Below, one piece after another: positions 1 through 9,980 of a stretch of 60,000 nucleotides of DNA. The stretch comes from Phoronis australis (Eukaryota > Phoronida > Phoronidae), in NCBI GenBank assembly GCA_002633005.1, contig NMRA01000010.1, positions 491,252 to 551,251 of the forward strand, read 5' to 3'. Numbering within the stretch: position 1 is the stretch's first letter; the number at the start of each line of letters is the position of its first letter. The translations under genes were made by a program, and so were the position numbers. The notes below the pieces were generated by a model. The model had not been told where the DNA came from and searched no databases. It saw only the letters and a program-made list of their open reading frames with translations.

Positions 1-224
1 TAGCAGTGATTGTACTGAGAAATAAGTCCAAGTAAATAGCAGACATACAAAATGGTTTCTGCAGCTGCAAACATTCTGATTGTTTGCTTCAATAAACACA
101 TTTTATCATGAAGTTTACCAGATGGGTCCAATTTAATTTTTCTAACTGAACTGGTCTGCTGTGTAATGTGTAGTTTTAAATGATTCTTGACCAGCCAAAC
201 TAAAACATCATACATGATACATAC

Positions 225-323
225 CTTATATTGAAGAGGAAGTCGGTTGAAATTTTTTGTTGTATCAGGGAAAAGCCACTCTGTTTTAGGGAAATCTGCA
301 GGACGGATAACATCACTCTTTGT
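225..323 (-). CDS. CFAP206: CFAP206 coding exon 11
   Basis: Thirty-three codons including TEWLFPDTTKNFNRLPLQYK, a family hallmark. The donor GTATGT at 224-219 shows that the gene continues off the left edge. Confidence 0.93.
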
Positions 324-3300
324 CTAAAAAACACCACAAATCTCTGAAAAATCTATCACAAACATGAAATAGATTAGTAATTCAAATAAAAAAATAAATT
401 CATTGAAACAAATCTTTAATGGTGTTTTCGCTTTGTATATTTAAACAACAGCTAATTCATGATTTTTCTTTACACAATTTTTGAAATGTTTTTCATGAAG
501 TTGGTGTTGACCTTTACCTCATTCAGTCTCTGTTCGTCTGATTTGACAGAAACACCATCCATGAATGGAGCCAATATTTCATCACTGAATAATTCTCTGT
601 TGCCCTGAAAAGTAGACAACACTGCAAATGAAATACAAGGGATCAACGATACACTCTAGACAATTTCTAGACAATAACATTAATTGCTATGCTCACAATA
701 TGGGCACAATAAAATGCAACTTTCAAACAATATTCAGTTAAGTATTGCTAAAATTTTACGCATAAACGTGGAGGTTAAGCCAGTGAATGAAACATTGGAA
801 CCACTAAACATAATCATAAAAGATAAAAACTCAGATATTATGACAGTAAGGCCAAAATTCATCTTGTGTACTCTCACTACAATTGTTTCCATACTTCTAA
901 AAATAGTAACAACTATTGTCTTAAATGCAGATTACTGTTGGATCCACTTCCATGGCTCCAAACAATCCGCATGACCAAGTCAAAATGTTAAAACTTAACT
1001 TAATAACATATACAGAGACTCCTACACGAGTCTCAGGTTTATGACACGGGCAAAACCTCTAGGAAATTTTAACACCCAAAAATGGCTTGGACTTTGCACA
1101 TCATCGCACTTTTGTCTTTACAGGGCATGTATCTCATTGACAGATATAGCAATTTCAAATCAGAACCTTTGGAAGCGGACTGTACAACATTCAAACAGCC
1201 ATTTATCACAGTAGATTTTTCAAACAATTGAGTCCCCTCACCCTAGTATATGGCTCCAGACTAGCCAGAATGTTGCTAAGGACACTTAGTAACACCATCT
1301 CATCTTGGAAGCCACTCCACAACTGGGACAGGTTGATGAACTGAGGCTGAAACAAATAATAGGTTCTTCAATGGGCATTTGAAATAAAGAGTGTACTTCA
1401 CATGAATTTCCATTGGGAGAAATATGTCTTCATTGACAATCCAAAACAAAGCTGTACTTATTCTATGCTCTTGTCAATAGGCCTAACAAAAGTGAAAGCT
1501 TCCACCAAAATAGAGCAAAGCAGTTAAAACATTTTCTTTCACAACAAATGTCTTCTATTTTTAAGGTTATGGAAGACTATATTTAGTTAAAAGCTATAGA
1601 TTTTAACAGATAGTAAATGCAAAAATTTTCTTAAAATATAAAGCCAAAGACTCCTTTCAAATATTAAAACGTTCCACTTTGGTCAATACCTACACTATAC
1701 ATATTCAAAGGCAATTGACATGGAATGGCATTTGCATTCAGCTTGTAATATTAGACAACTTACATAGACCTGGGCTGTGGGTACAGCTGTCTTGGACTGT
1801 ACTGTAGCCTGCAGCTGGTCCATTCTTTGTAACAACTGGGACTCTAACATCTCCACTTGCTGGGCACAGCTTATCACGTCATTCTGGAACAACATAAATA
1901 CATATGAGCATGGTTAAATACATTGCCTGTATCAAGTAAAGATTATTGCTGGCATTTCATCCACGGTATGAGTGGGACCATCTACATTTAGGGGTACCCT
2001 AGTATGGACTCCTGCTCGTTGCAATGCAAATCATGCAGAGATAAGTTATGTGATTTTAAAATTATTGCACAACATTGATTTCAGGAAGTGATGAACCCTG
2101 TGTCATTTGTGATAATTGACATATGAAACTAAGAAGCTTAAACCATCAATAAAAGTGTTTTGATGGTCAAAATGGGCCCGTGTTAACCAAAAGTACGACA
2201 GTACCTTTCTTTAAAGTCCTGGAAAATTTCTCCAGGCAGGAGGGCAAGAATGTAAATGGGACAAACAGAATTGAACTGAACTGACTGACTGTCCTAAAGT
2301 TAAATCTGTAGACCTAATCAGAAACCTGATGAAATATAATAGTTTCAACAATGCCAAAATTAAACATCTGATAACTTCCCAAGTTCTACCAGACATGTAT
2401 AATATCTCAAATTCCTACATTTTCTGAATGTTGGTTGTGTAAAAGTACAGTTCATGAATATTTTGTCAAACTGTCAGCATCGAATCACCACCTGGATGTC
2501 TGTTGGACTGCAAGAGGTGAGGGTAGTCATCCATCACTACCTCCAGCCACTCTCTGGACACCAGGGCATCGCATTTTCGAAAAAATATTCCTGACCTCTG
2601 TTACTATACTCCACTCCTTATGGAGGTTAAACCAATCATCTTTGATCTGACAAAACTAGCACTGATTCAGTTCATACCAGTATTACTCGCAAGAATGACT
2701 CATGTTGACGTGAGTTGATCAGCGCCTCCTTGAGGAGAGGAATAGAAGGACCTTCTTCAGCATCCCTGGCTGAAATTAACTTCTCCAGAAGGGCTGAAAC
2801 ATAATAAATTGTAAAATTTAAAGAAAAATCTCATCTACACAATTCGCTATATTTAGTATTTGTCCAGACAGAATAAGTTGGCTTGACAACCAGTTCTCTC
2901 CAACTCCAGAAACAACTTTGAATTTGAGTAAAGACAAGCCAAGACCAGTGTTAATAGCAGTTCGCAGTCTAAATAAAAGTTTATACTTTTGATAGAAAAT
3001 CTGCATATGCACTGTAAACACCTCATTTCAAATAGCTCAACACATTCTTGTATTTGCTTTCTATAAAAGACTGAGCCATTAAAAAAAATTTATCTCAAGT
3101 TCCTAACCACTGCCTTAGTAATCAAACACTAATACCCTTATATTCTATTTCAAAGAAAAAATGTTTTACTCATTAAAAATGACTTGTTACTCGCCAAAAG
3201 TGATAAGCTACTGACACGCTTGCAGAAACCAACTGGAAAATGTAAACTGCAGGTTGTGTATACCCTACAGAAGGATGTTCATGACTTTACACTAAAAACT

Positions 3301-6300
3301 CACCCGTATATTTGAAGGAAGTGGACAGTGTGTTCTGTATTTCAGCATCAACATTTTGTGTTGTGGCTGGGACAGCTTCATTCAAAATGGCCGGTACTGA
3401 AAAGAAAAACCGAACTTCACATAACACCGTGGTAATAGATCGAGAAATGAGGCACTCCAAGTGACAAGGTAATTCTTCACTCATTTTGCACAAAAATAAT
3501 TGCCAAAATTATCATTTTACATTTTTCAATGACCGATTACTTTGCTGCAAATGATGGAAGCTCTATCAAGAAAATTTTTGTGTCATCAACACATTACAAA
3601 CCAAGGTAATGAAAGATTACGATTTTTTCAAAATCTTTGTTTTTGAGAAAAATTTTAACAAAATGAAATTTTATTATCCACCACATTGTGCACTAAACAT
3701 GTGAATTACTATTACATAAGATAAAACCTCACAACAATTTATTTAATTCAAATACAGAACTGGACATTTGTCTTTAGAAATTCAACGTTTCATAAGCAAA
3801 ATTCTACAAAGTAATTGCATTATCAGGAGAATTACGACATTTAGTGAAAATCATTCCTTGGAGGCTGGGGTAAAAATTTCTAATCTATCACACGCAGAAC
3901 TCACAGTCATCAATGCCCTCTCCTCCTTTGCCGCATTCCTTGTTAAACAGTCGTATTCCTGTGACAATCATTGTCAGCTCTTGGAGTTGTCTCTCCTTGT
4001 CTTTCTTGGTCAGTGACATGAACGTGCCCAGCTCTGTCTGAGGGAAGACACTTTGAAGAGCAGCTAGAAAAGAATAATCAACTAAAAATCATGTGATATA
4101 AGGACCGATATTACGCAACAACAGTCAAGTGATAACCTTCCTAATAACAACGGTCACATGTGAGAACTAAAGCTCCGCGTCATAGGAATATAAATGTTGA
4201 ACATGTATGGAATAAGTTACTTTGAGACTTCCAGAACATACTACAAGAAATAAATAGGGTGAGCATGGTTAAATATACTATCACTCGTATTTTTGAGAGG
4301 ACATCTTTGCCTGTGTCGAGTACTGTTGAAGCTAAAATGTTAGAAAACTATGCATTTATATTTTTAGCAAACATCACATCAAAACCATTGGATTTCCACT
4401 TCTATAAAATCCAAGCTCCATTAGCAAATAAGTGTTGCACACAGTTGGCAGTACCTGTAGCCTCCCTGACCACTGCTATATCTGTTGGACTCCCCAGGCC
4501 AGACCTCAGCAGTACCGTTGACACAATCTTCCTGTACAGACTCTCTAACTCTTCACGCGTCCTTGCTCTGCTGTCCGTTATCTCACGGATGACAGGCTGC
4601 AGGCGAGACTCTAACACACGTCTGTGCTCTTCAAGGAACTCACCTGGAACAACACAAAAGTACTGATATCAACTCAGTAATGACATCCAAAGCCAGAATC
4701 TGGTGATATGATAACAAAATAGTTGAAACTAGTATTTACTAGGTGAAATCGTCCTCTAAATAATAAAATGAACATATACAAAGTCAAACATATCTAATGT
4801 ACTGCAACAGAGGAATACTAAGGTGTTGTGTTGCCTTATGAAGTATCAGATTAAAGCAACAATGCACAGAATAAATGACACCAACTATCAAGGAAACTTA
4901 TGGTTATGTCTAACTCTTGAATAATGTTGAAATTTGGCTAACTTTGCAACATCATATCTCAAAAATGACATTTTCGAACATTATGATTTATTCTCTGTCT
5001 TCCGAAACACTGTTAGGAATTCTTTTAGAGTGTTTTACTTTTGCATGAGATATGATATTGAGAATTGGGGTTCTTAATATGATTTTATGAAAAAATCTAA
5101 AAGTTGCATAAAACAAAAATAGATGATATGAATAACTGTAACAGGGTTTTTGGGGTTTCATTGGAAAATTTATTATATCGTGTTCTTGATATGCTTTGCT
5201 TACCATGAACACACCTTTTTGCACAATTGTACCAAAAACACATGATCACATGACCCAATCCCTGGCAGATTGAAAATATAATACTTTAGTTGAGGTAGTC
5301 TTGTATTTTGAACAAATTTTGCTAAATGCGGTTACACATAACCTTAAACAAAGCTTCAAAGGGGCTTACTTCTGGTGGTGTAATTCATGTCAAAATACAC
5401 CTGCATCTTAACCGTGTCTAATGATGGTGACTGGGTATCCATGAGCCGCTCCACACAAATCTACAACATAAATATGTGATAGCATATTTACTCACACAAA
5501 CTGCAGATAAAAGAATTCAAGAACAGTAAGTATCTACCTAGCATGAGCGTGTACAACCCATGACAAAGGAAAAGTATTACCAAATTGATCTAAAAGTAAA
5601 TAAAAATGTTTTTGGTTAGAAACTTCAGAGATTTTCAACAATTGTATGAATGTAAGATAACACATTCACATTAATGGCTGTTGAAGTTGCAATTATCCCT
5701 GTTTAGCTGGCTAAAAATATTAGATTAGGCATTTTACTCTCATAAAATCAGTCTAATGATACTTTTTTTTGTGATGGAGTCCATTTCCTTTACCATTAAG
5801 ACCATTGGATCAATCAGGGGCTAAAGGAAATGCATCAGAGTTTATAGGAGTTGGCCAATCATAACATTGCACATTTCAAAGTGGCACATATACACATTGC
5901 CTGAGTCTTGAGTTGTAACCAGAAATGGAATCCTAACACAGCAAAGAATATTATGACACTGATTTTATGAAAGTAAAAGTAATAAGTTGATTTTAGTTTT
6001 TATCCAGCTAAATAGGGCTCAGTGCTGCATTACGCAGCAATCTATGCTTATTTACTGATAACCAGTAGGCCAACATGTAAAAACCCAAAGCCAGAGTAAG
6101 ATTTTGTAAATTAATTTAGACAACAATTTTCAACAGATGCAATATATTCCTAAAAAATACACAATCTTTCACACATGTATAAAAATCTGTCATAATATAC
6201 AAACTCGCAGTATGAAATTCTACAATAACATATGCATGGTAGAAGGATGTCAATTCAGTTCAAAACATGGCGAGCATTTGCCATTTCATTTTTTCATTTT

Positions 6301-6946
6301 CCTCATAAAAGATAAGAAGGTCAAAATTAGTAGCTATGTTTTGAGGAATTTTGGGTATTCATTGCAGTGTTCGAAGCCTTTGAAAATTAGTGAAAAGAGA
6401 TTAACTATTTTTGTTTGAATACGATTTTATGCAAATAAAAAACCAACCCTTATTAGTTTCTGTACATCATCTTTAGTCAGTGTTCTGTCCACATTAAATT
6501 CATTGGTTGGATCCAGCACAACAGCTTTAACCTGGAAAAAAACAGGACAGAATATAACATTCTAAATCAACATTGTTGTTTTGTTATGAACAATTAACTT
6601 AAGACAGCTATATATGTACAATGAACTTTCTCTTCTTAGAAACAGCTATCAACTGCTATGGAACAATTCCAGTGAACTTGAAATGCGCAAGCCATGACAT
6701 CCAGCCCTTGTAACTGGTGATGGGGCATGATTAAATGAAATTTATCATATCTGCAAATATATGGTGGGCTCAAGACTTCCAGACAAATCCCTGGAACAGT
6801 GAAATTGATCAAGTCATCCTGAAAGAAGCACAACTCACCATAAAAGCCACCAGGGTCTCTGACACAGCTTGTCCTTTGCTTGCACACTCTGCAGCAATCT
6901 CACGGATTATGTTCTTAATCACACTCTCAGCTTGAGCTCGCGACAT
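225..6946 (-). CDS. CFAP206: Cilia- and flagella-associated protein 206, partial (coding exons 1-11)
   Basis: Eleven minus-strand exons join in phase to a 417-residue open frame that closely follows the vertebrate CFAP206 (C6orf165) protein. Exons are 6839-6946, 6448-6531, 5370-5460, 4455-4643, 3905-4063, 3304-3396, 2678-2793, 1764-1883, 1242-1346, 518-604 and 225-323. Recognised family stretches include AESVIKNIIREI near the N-terminus, REELESLYRKIVS and LLRSGLGSPTDI in exon 4, TGIRLFNKECGKGGEGIDD in exon 5, and EWLFPDTTKNF in exon 11. The vertebrate protein is roughly 620 residues, so about the last third lies beyond the left edge; exon 11 ends on a GTATGT donor. In ciliates and mammals this family is an axonemal protein at radial spoke 2, helping to dock inner-arm dynein; that role is taken from the family. 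A CAG acceptor 9 bases upstream of the ATG points to a non-coding first exon further upstream. Confidence 0.95.
518..604 (-). CDS. CFAP206: CFAP206 coding exon 10
   Basis: Twenty-nine codons, GNRELFSDEILAPFMDGVSV then KSDEQRLNE. This part is less conserved; it is placed by phase and by both neighbouring exons. GTAAAG donor. Confidence 0.82.
1242..1346 (-). CDS. CFAP206: CFAP206 coding exon 9
   Basis: Thirty-five codons including LSQLWSGFQDEMVLLSVLSN and ILASLEP, the family LWTSFQDE region. GTGAGG donor. Confidence 0.93.
1764..1883 (-). CDS. CFAP206: CFAP206 coding exon 8
   Basis: Forty codons starting NDVISCAQQVEMLESQLLQ and ending SKTAVPTAQVY, matching the vertebrate stretch around SKTAVPTSQV. 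CAG acceptor and GTAAGT donor. Confidence 0.95.
2678..2793 (-). CDS. CFAP206: CFAP206 coding exon 7
   Basis: Encodes LLEKLISARDAEEGPSIPLL, then KEALINSRQHESFLRVIL. Ends in phase 0 on a GTATGA donor. Confidence 0.9.
3304..3396 (-). CDS. CFAP206: CFAP206 coding exon 6
   Basis: Encodes LPAILNEAVPATTQNVDAE and the following STSFKYT. The first leucine codon is split with exon 5. CAG acceptor and GTGAGT donor. Confidence 0.93.
3485..3730. repeat. Dispersed repeat family D, copy 1
   Basis: Shares a diverged but collinear sequence with 34225-34455: a CACAAAAATAATTG block, then GATTAC..TGCTGCA, then AAATTT/AAATTC..CACTAAA. It lies in CFAP206 intron 5 and upstream. Identity was judged by eye only. 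Confidence 0.5.
3905..4063 (-). CDS. CFAP206: CFAP206 coding exon 5
   Basis: Contains ELGTFMSLTKKDKERQLQEL and TGIRLFNKECGKGGEGIDD, the most conserved block of the family. TAG acceptor and GTGAGT donor. Confidence 0.96.
4455..4643 (-). CDS. CFAP206: CFAP206 coding exon 4
   Basis: The largest coding exon here (189 bases); contains REELESLYRKIVS and LLRSGLGSPTDIAVVREAT. The split serine codon with exon 3 restores the family sequence SEFLEEHRRVLESRL. Confidence 0.95.
5370..5460 (-). CDS. CFAP206: CFAP206 coding exon 3
   Basis: Residues 65-94 plus one base of codon 95; contains SLDTVKMQVYFDMNYTTR. TAG acceptor and GTAAGC donor, phase 1. Confidence 0.92.
5700..5925. repeat. Dispersed repeat family C, copy 1
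   Basis: Shares GGCATTTTACTCTCATAAAA and, about 150 bases on, a TTGCCTGA..CTTGAGTT..AACnnGAAA block with 36865-37005. This copy also has a short inverted pair, ATTTCCTTTA and TAAAGGAAAT, around 5790-5831. Probably an old non-autonomous element. Confidence 0.55.
6448..6531 (-). CDS. CFAP206: CFAP206 coding exon 2
   Basis: Residues 37-64, containing VLDPTNEFNVDRTLTKDDVQ, a well-conserved family stretch. CAG acceptor; weaker GTTGGT donor. Confidence 0.88.
6839..6946 (-). CDS. CFAP206: CFAP206 coding exon 1
   Basis: Residues 1-36, opening MSRAQAESVIKNIIREIAAE. The ATG is at 6946-6944 and is preceded by an acceptor at 6956-6958, so this exon carries only 9 bases of 5' UTR. The donor GTGAGT follows at 6838, in phase 0. 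Confidence 0.9.
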
Positions 6947-8399
6947 CTTGGCAACCTGAATACCAAAGAAACAAAATGTGAAATTTCAAGGTCCATCTAT
7001 CTGAGATTAAAACAGTTTTAATTGCATTATGACGTTAGTCTTCATACAGGTGCGGGCAAGGAAACAGTCTGACTAAGTGGCTTTCACCTCATCAGAATAT
7101 ATTTTTACACTTGAAATTGTCTTTTAAAAACGTTTGCTTTCTTCAGCGATCCTTCCTGGTTCTATACCTATGCTCAATGAGGCATTGAAATAAATTAAAA
7201 TGCCTTTGGCGAAGAATTCCAACTCCACTTTTTTGTTCACCGTTAACTTTTGCACCGTGCGCGATAACCACAGAGAATTTAAATTGACGTCATGCAAGTT
7301 AGACAACAACCAGTGCAACATTGAGTGAAGCGCATGACCTGGTAGATGGCATTTGGAAAAAGTAGCACGAGATGTCCAGTCAAATTTGTAAGATTTGTGT
7401 CCCATGGACTTTTTTCGTCAACACAGGCAGTACTACGGTACTGCCACTTCACATTAACCCGAGCGAGCAGTGTTGTAAATATCCAGTTCTGGTTGTGACA
7501 TAAAGTCATATAAAGCCTCTATAAATTGTTTGCCAAATGATTTAGCCTTATAGCCAAACAGTTTGAACGTTCGACTCTCACGCTGCAACGGGTGTTCGCA
7601 TTACAGCGTTCTCCCGTTCAGTGATTTTAACTGCAGACGTAGAGGGTTGTGAGCGTGTGATAACATCTGTCTCCTTTGTTAACTGCCAAGCAGTCTTTTG
7701 TCTAGTTTAAATATGTTATAACTTAACTTTTATTTTTAACAGCACAGCCCAGGCAGGCTAGATAGGATCTGATCGGAGATTAAAGCAATTAATTATCGAA
7801 CAAAAGAGAGTTGGCCCTCCAACCATAAATGCCAGAATGGAGTTAATCAGCCGTGTAAGATATTGGCTACAGGAGTCATCTTCTTGAACTACAGCATCGA
7901 ACAAGTTGGGGTCAACGGGAAAACGCCTAATGCCCTAATGGCTACCTGTCGTCGGCATGTGATATGGCTAATTCATCGGCAGGTAGTGAAAATTTTGTCT
8001 GCTGCAGCTTTACTGTAGAACCATGGACAATAACAAAGAGGGTCAAGAGTATAGTTTATGTACAGCAATTAAGCAGGTGACAATTTTGTATACGCAGCAT
8101 ATTTACCGTTCAGTAATTCTGTATAGCACTGAACTGTCAACCAACTTTCTTTGTGAGAAAGTATCGTCCACCTTGGAAACCAATCAACTTTTGACGTCAC
8201 TTCCTTGTGCCAGGAAAGCTAAGAATCGAAAAATTTGTTACACTCAAATAAACTCATTGGAGCAATCAATAGCTTTATACTTTTAATATACTCAAAATTT
8301 TGAATTTTTTGACGAAATTAGACGTAAACAGATAATTAGTCGAACGAAACTGAATAGTACTTCCGTGTGCAATGATAATAGTAACGTTGACAAGATTTC

Positions 8400-8420
8400 G
8401 TGTGTGTGTGTGTGTGTGTG
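8400..8420. repeat. (TG)10 microsatellite
   Basis: Ten uninterrupted TG units in the divergent intergenic region. Confidence 0.95.
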
Positions 8421-8579
8421 CGGAGCTCAGCCTTACTCCTCAGGGTCTTCTACTTGGCAATGATATAAAATCACCAGATAACCGCTTGGTCATGTCTCGC
8501 CGATGACTTTCTGTTGCGATATATCAGGTCTCAGGTTTTCTGTTGTCGTATAAGGCGCTGTCTTGTGGACTTAAGACTC

Positions 8580-8700
8580 TTAAGAGCTTGCAAGTCTGAC
8601 TTGGGCTTAGCCTTAGCTCCTTGACCTGTCCTTGCTTGCCCTTGCCAAGGCAAGGCCAAGGGCCTTGGCCTTGGGCTTGGGCTTGGCGCTTGGCCCTGTC
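8580..8700. repeat. CTTGGCC-rich low-complexity tract with perfect palindrome
   Basis: Repeated CTTGG/CTTGCC words. 8651-8661 and 8663-8673 form perfect 11-base inverted arms around a single G. GC-rich compared with its surroundings. Confidence 0.8.
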
Positions 8701-9724
8701 ATTGGATCACGGGCTCAGCCGTTCGATGTTATACTTTTGAATGTTTTCCTACACATTTCCACCATCTGAATTGGGCCTAGTTGAAATTGCGGTTATCCCA
8801 CAGAAATGTCATGTGCCAAGCTTTTCGGTGAATTATGCCTCACATTAATTAAATCATCTAAGTCATGTTACGCATAGAGGGACATCTTCTTAAACCTTTC
8901 ATGTCTTTAACTCTTCCCAGCACCAACAAATAATCCGGCAATTAAACCTTTTTTCTGGTCATTTTTACACTGGTCATGCCATGGAGCCATATTTATGGAC
9001 CGTCGGAGGCAAACACCCTTACTAATTGTCAGGCCCATAGCCATAGGGCTTCAGAGTTGTTCGGGCTTGTGAACCTTCAGACTTATGGGCCTTATAGCCC
9101 TAATTTCTTCTGCAAGTTTTCCAATGTCTGTGCCCCTCACTCAAGAGATGGTTCAACTGCTTGGCACAACTCATTCTTATAGATGGGAGTGAATTATTAC
9201 ATCTGTATCACTTGTCCATAGCTTACATCTGTTGCTGTGTGTTTTCCAATTGAATTAAAGTCACAGGTATCCCAGTTTCGGATTTTTGGCACTGATCAAA
9301 GGGTTTGGCGCTTTGATCTAGAATATCAGAGGTGTTTTATATTTATAAGCCAGCCATGTCCAACATTCAAGTACTTGACTTTGATGGATACTTGGTTGAG
9401 CCTTAGGTTAAATACCCCAGATTGAGTTTAGCCGAGTCAATCCCAGGGCCCTTGGCTCAGGAATTACTACATCAGTGCAGTGGTCTTAAGCCATGAGTGG
9501 ACAAAGATCAATTGTGCAGAAGCAAAGGAATATTTTAAGATGTGTTTTGTCACAAAACTAGGCCCTGTTTTACTTAGCTATTGTCAGCAACTTTGTGTCT
9601 GATTGTTGATGAGTATTTTTGAGTGCAGTGCCCCAACATCCCAACTTTGACTGCTGTGTCAAACATTTCCTTGTGTTTTATATTTCAGGATTAAACTGCA
9701 TACTGCAGTTAAAAGTTTTTCAAA

Positions 9725-9980
9725 ATGAGCCTAAATAAGAGCAGGTATCCATTAAAAAGACTTCTGAATGCATGCCTCCTACACAAACACATGTGTTCTC
9801 GACACCTGCCAGTCACAGCGACAGCCCCGCCTTCTGTCTGCTGCCATCTAATCAGAAAAGCTTCCACTGATGATGGCAATAAAGGCCTGAGTTCAGTCAT
9901 CCGGCCCATACCTGTCAGACCCAATCAGGAGAGTGATCAAATCAGTGTAGGAGCAGAGTTGACTGGCCATCTTAAGAAAG
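9725..9980 (+). CDS. SUPV3L1: SUPV3L1 coding exon 1
   Basis: Encodes the putative presequence ([20 protein letters not shown]...) and the conserved [11 protein letters not shown]. The exon opens at 9689 after a TATTTCAG acceptor, leaving 36 bases of 5' UTR before the ATG. GTAGGT donor. Confidence 0.92.

Larger units (their letters stand above)
324..6838 (-). other. Introns of CFAP206
   Basis: Ten introns of about 190 to 990 bases separate the exons. They are AT-rich. Two dispersed-repeat copies lie here (about 3485-3730 and 5700-5925); otherwise I see no gene. Positions 1-224 are the start of the next intron and show no exon. Confidence 0.8.
6956..9688. promoter_or_regulatory. Divergent intergenic region of CFAP206 and SUPV3L1
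   Basis: Both genes start outward from this 2.7-kb interval, and each coding exon 1 is preceded by a splice acceptor (6956-6958 minus, 9681-9688 plus), so first non-coding exons and promoters should lie here. CpG dinucleotides are denser around 7550-7640. I could not place a transcription start, TATA box or convincing RFX X-box by eye. The interval also holds a TG microsatellite and a CTTGGCC-rich palindromic tract. Confidence 0.5.

Noticed and set aside
9681-9724. SUPV3L1 start further upstream
   Set aside because: A splice acceptor ends at 9688 and no in-frame ATG precedes 9725 within the exon; the chosen start gives a good presequence and the expected length.
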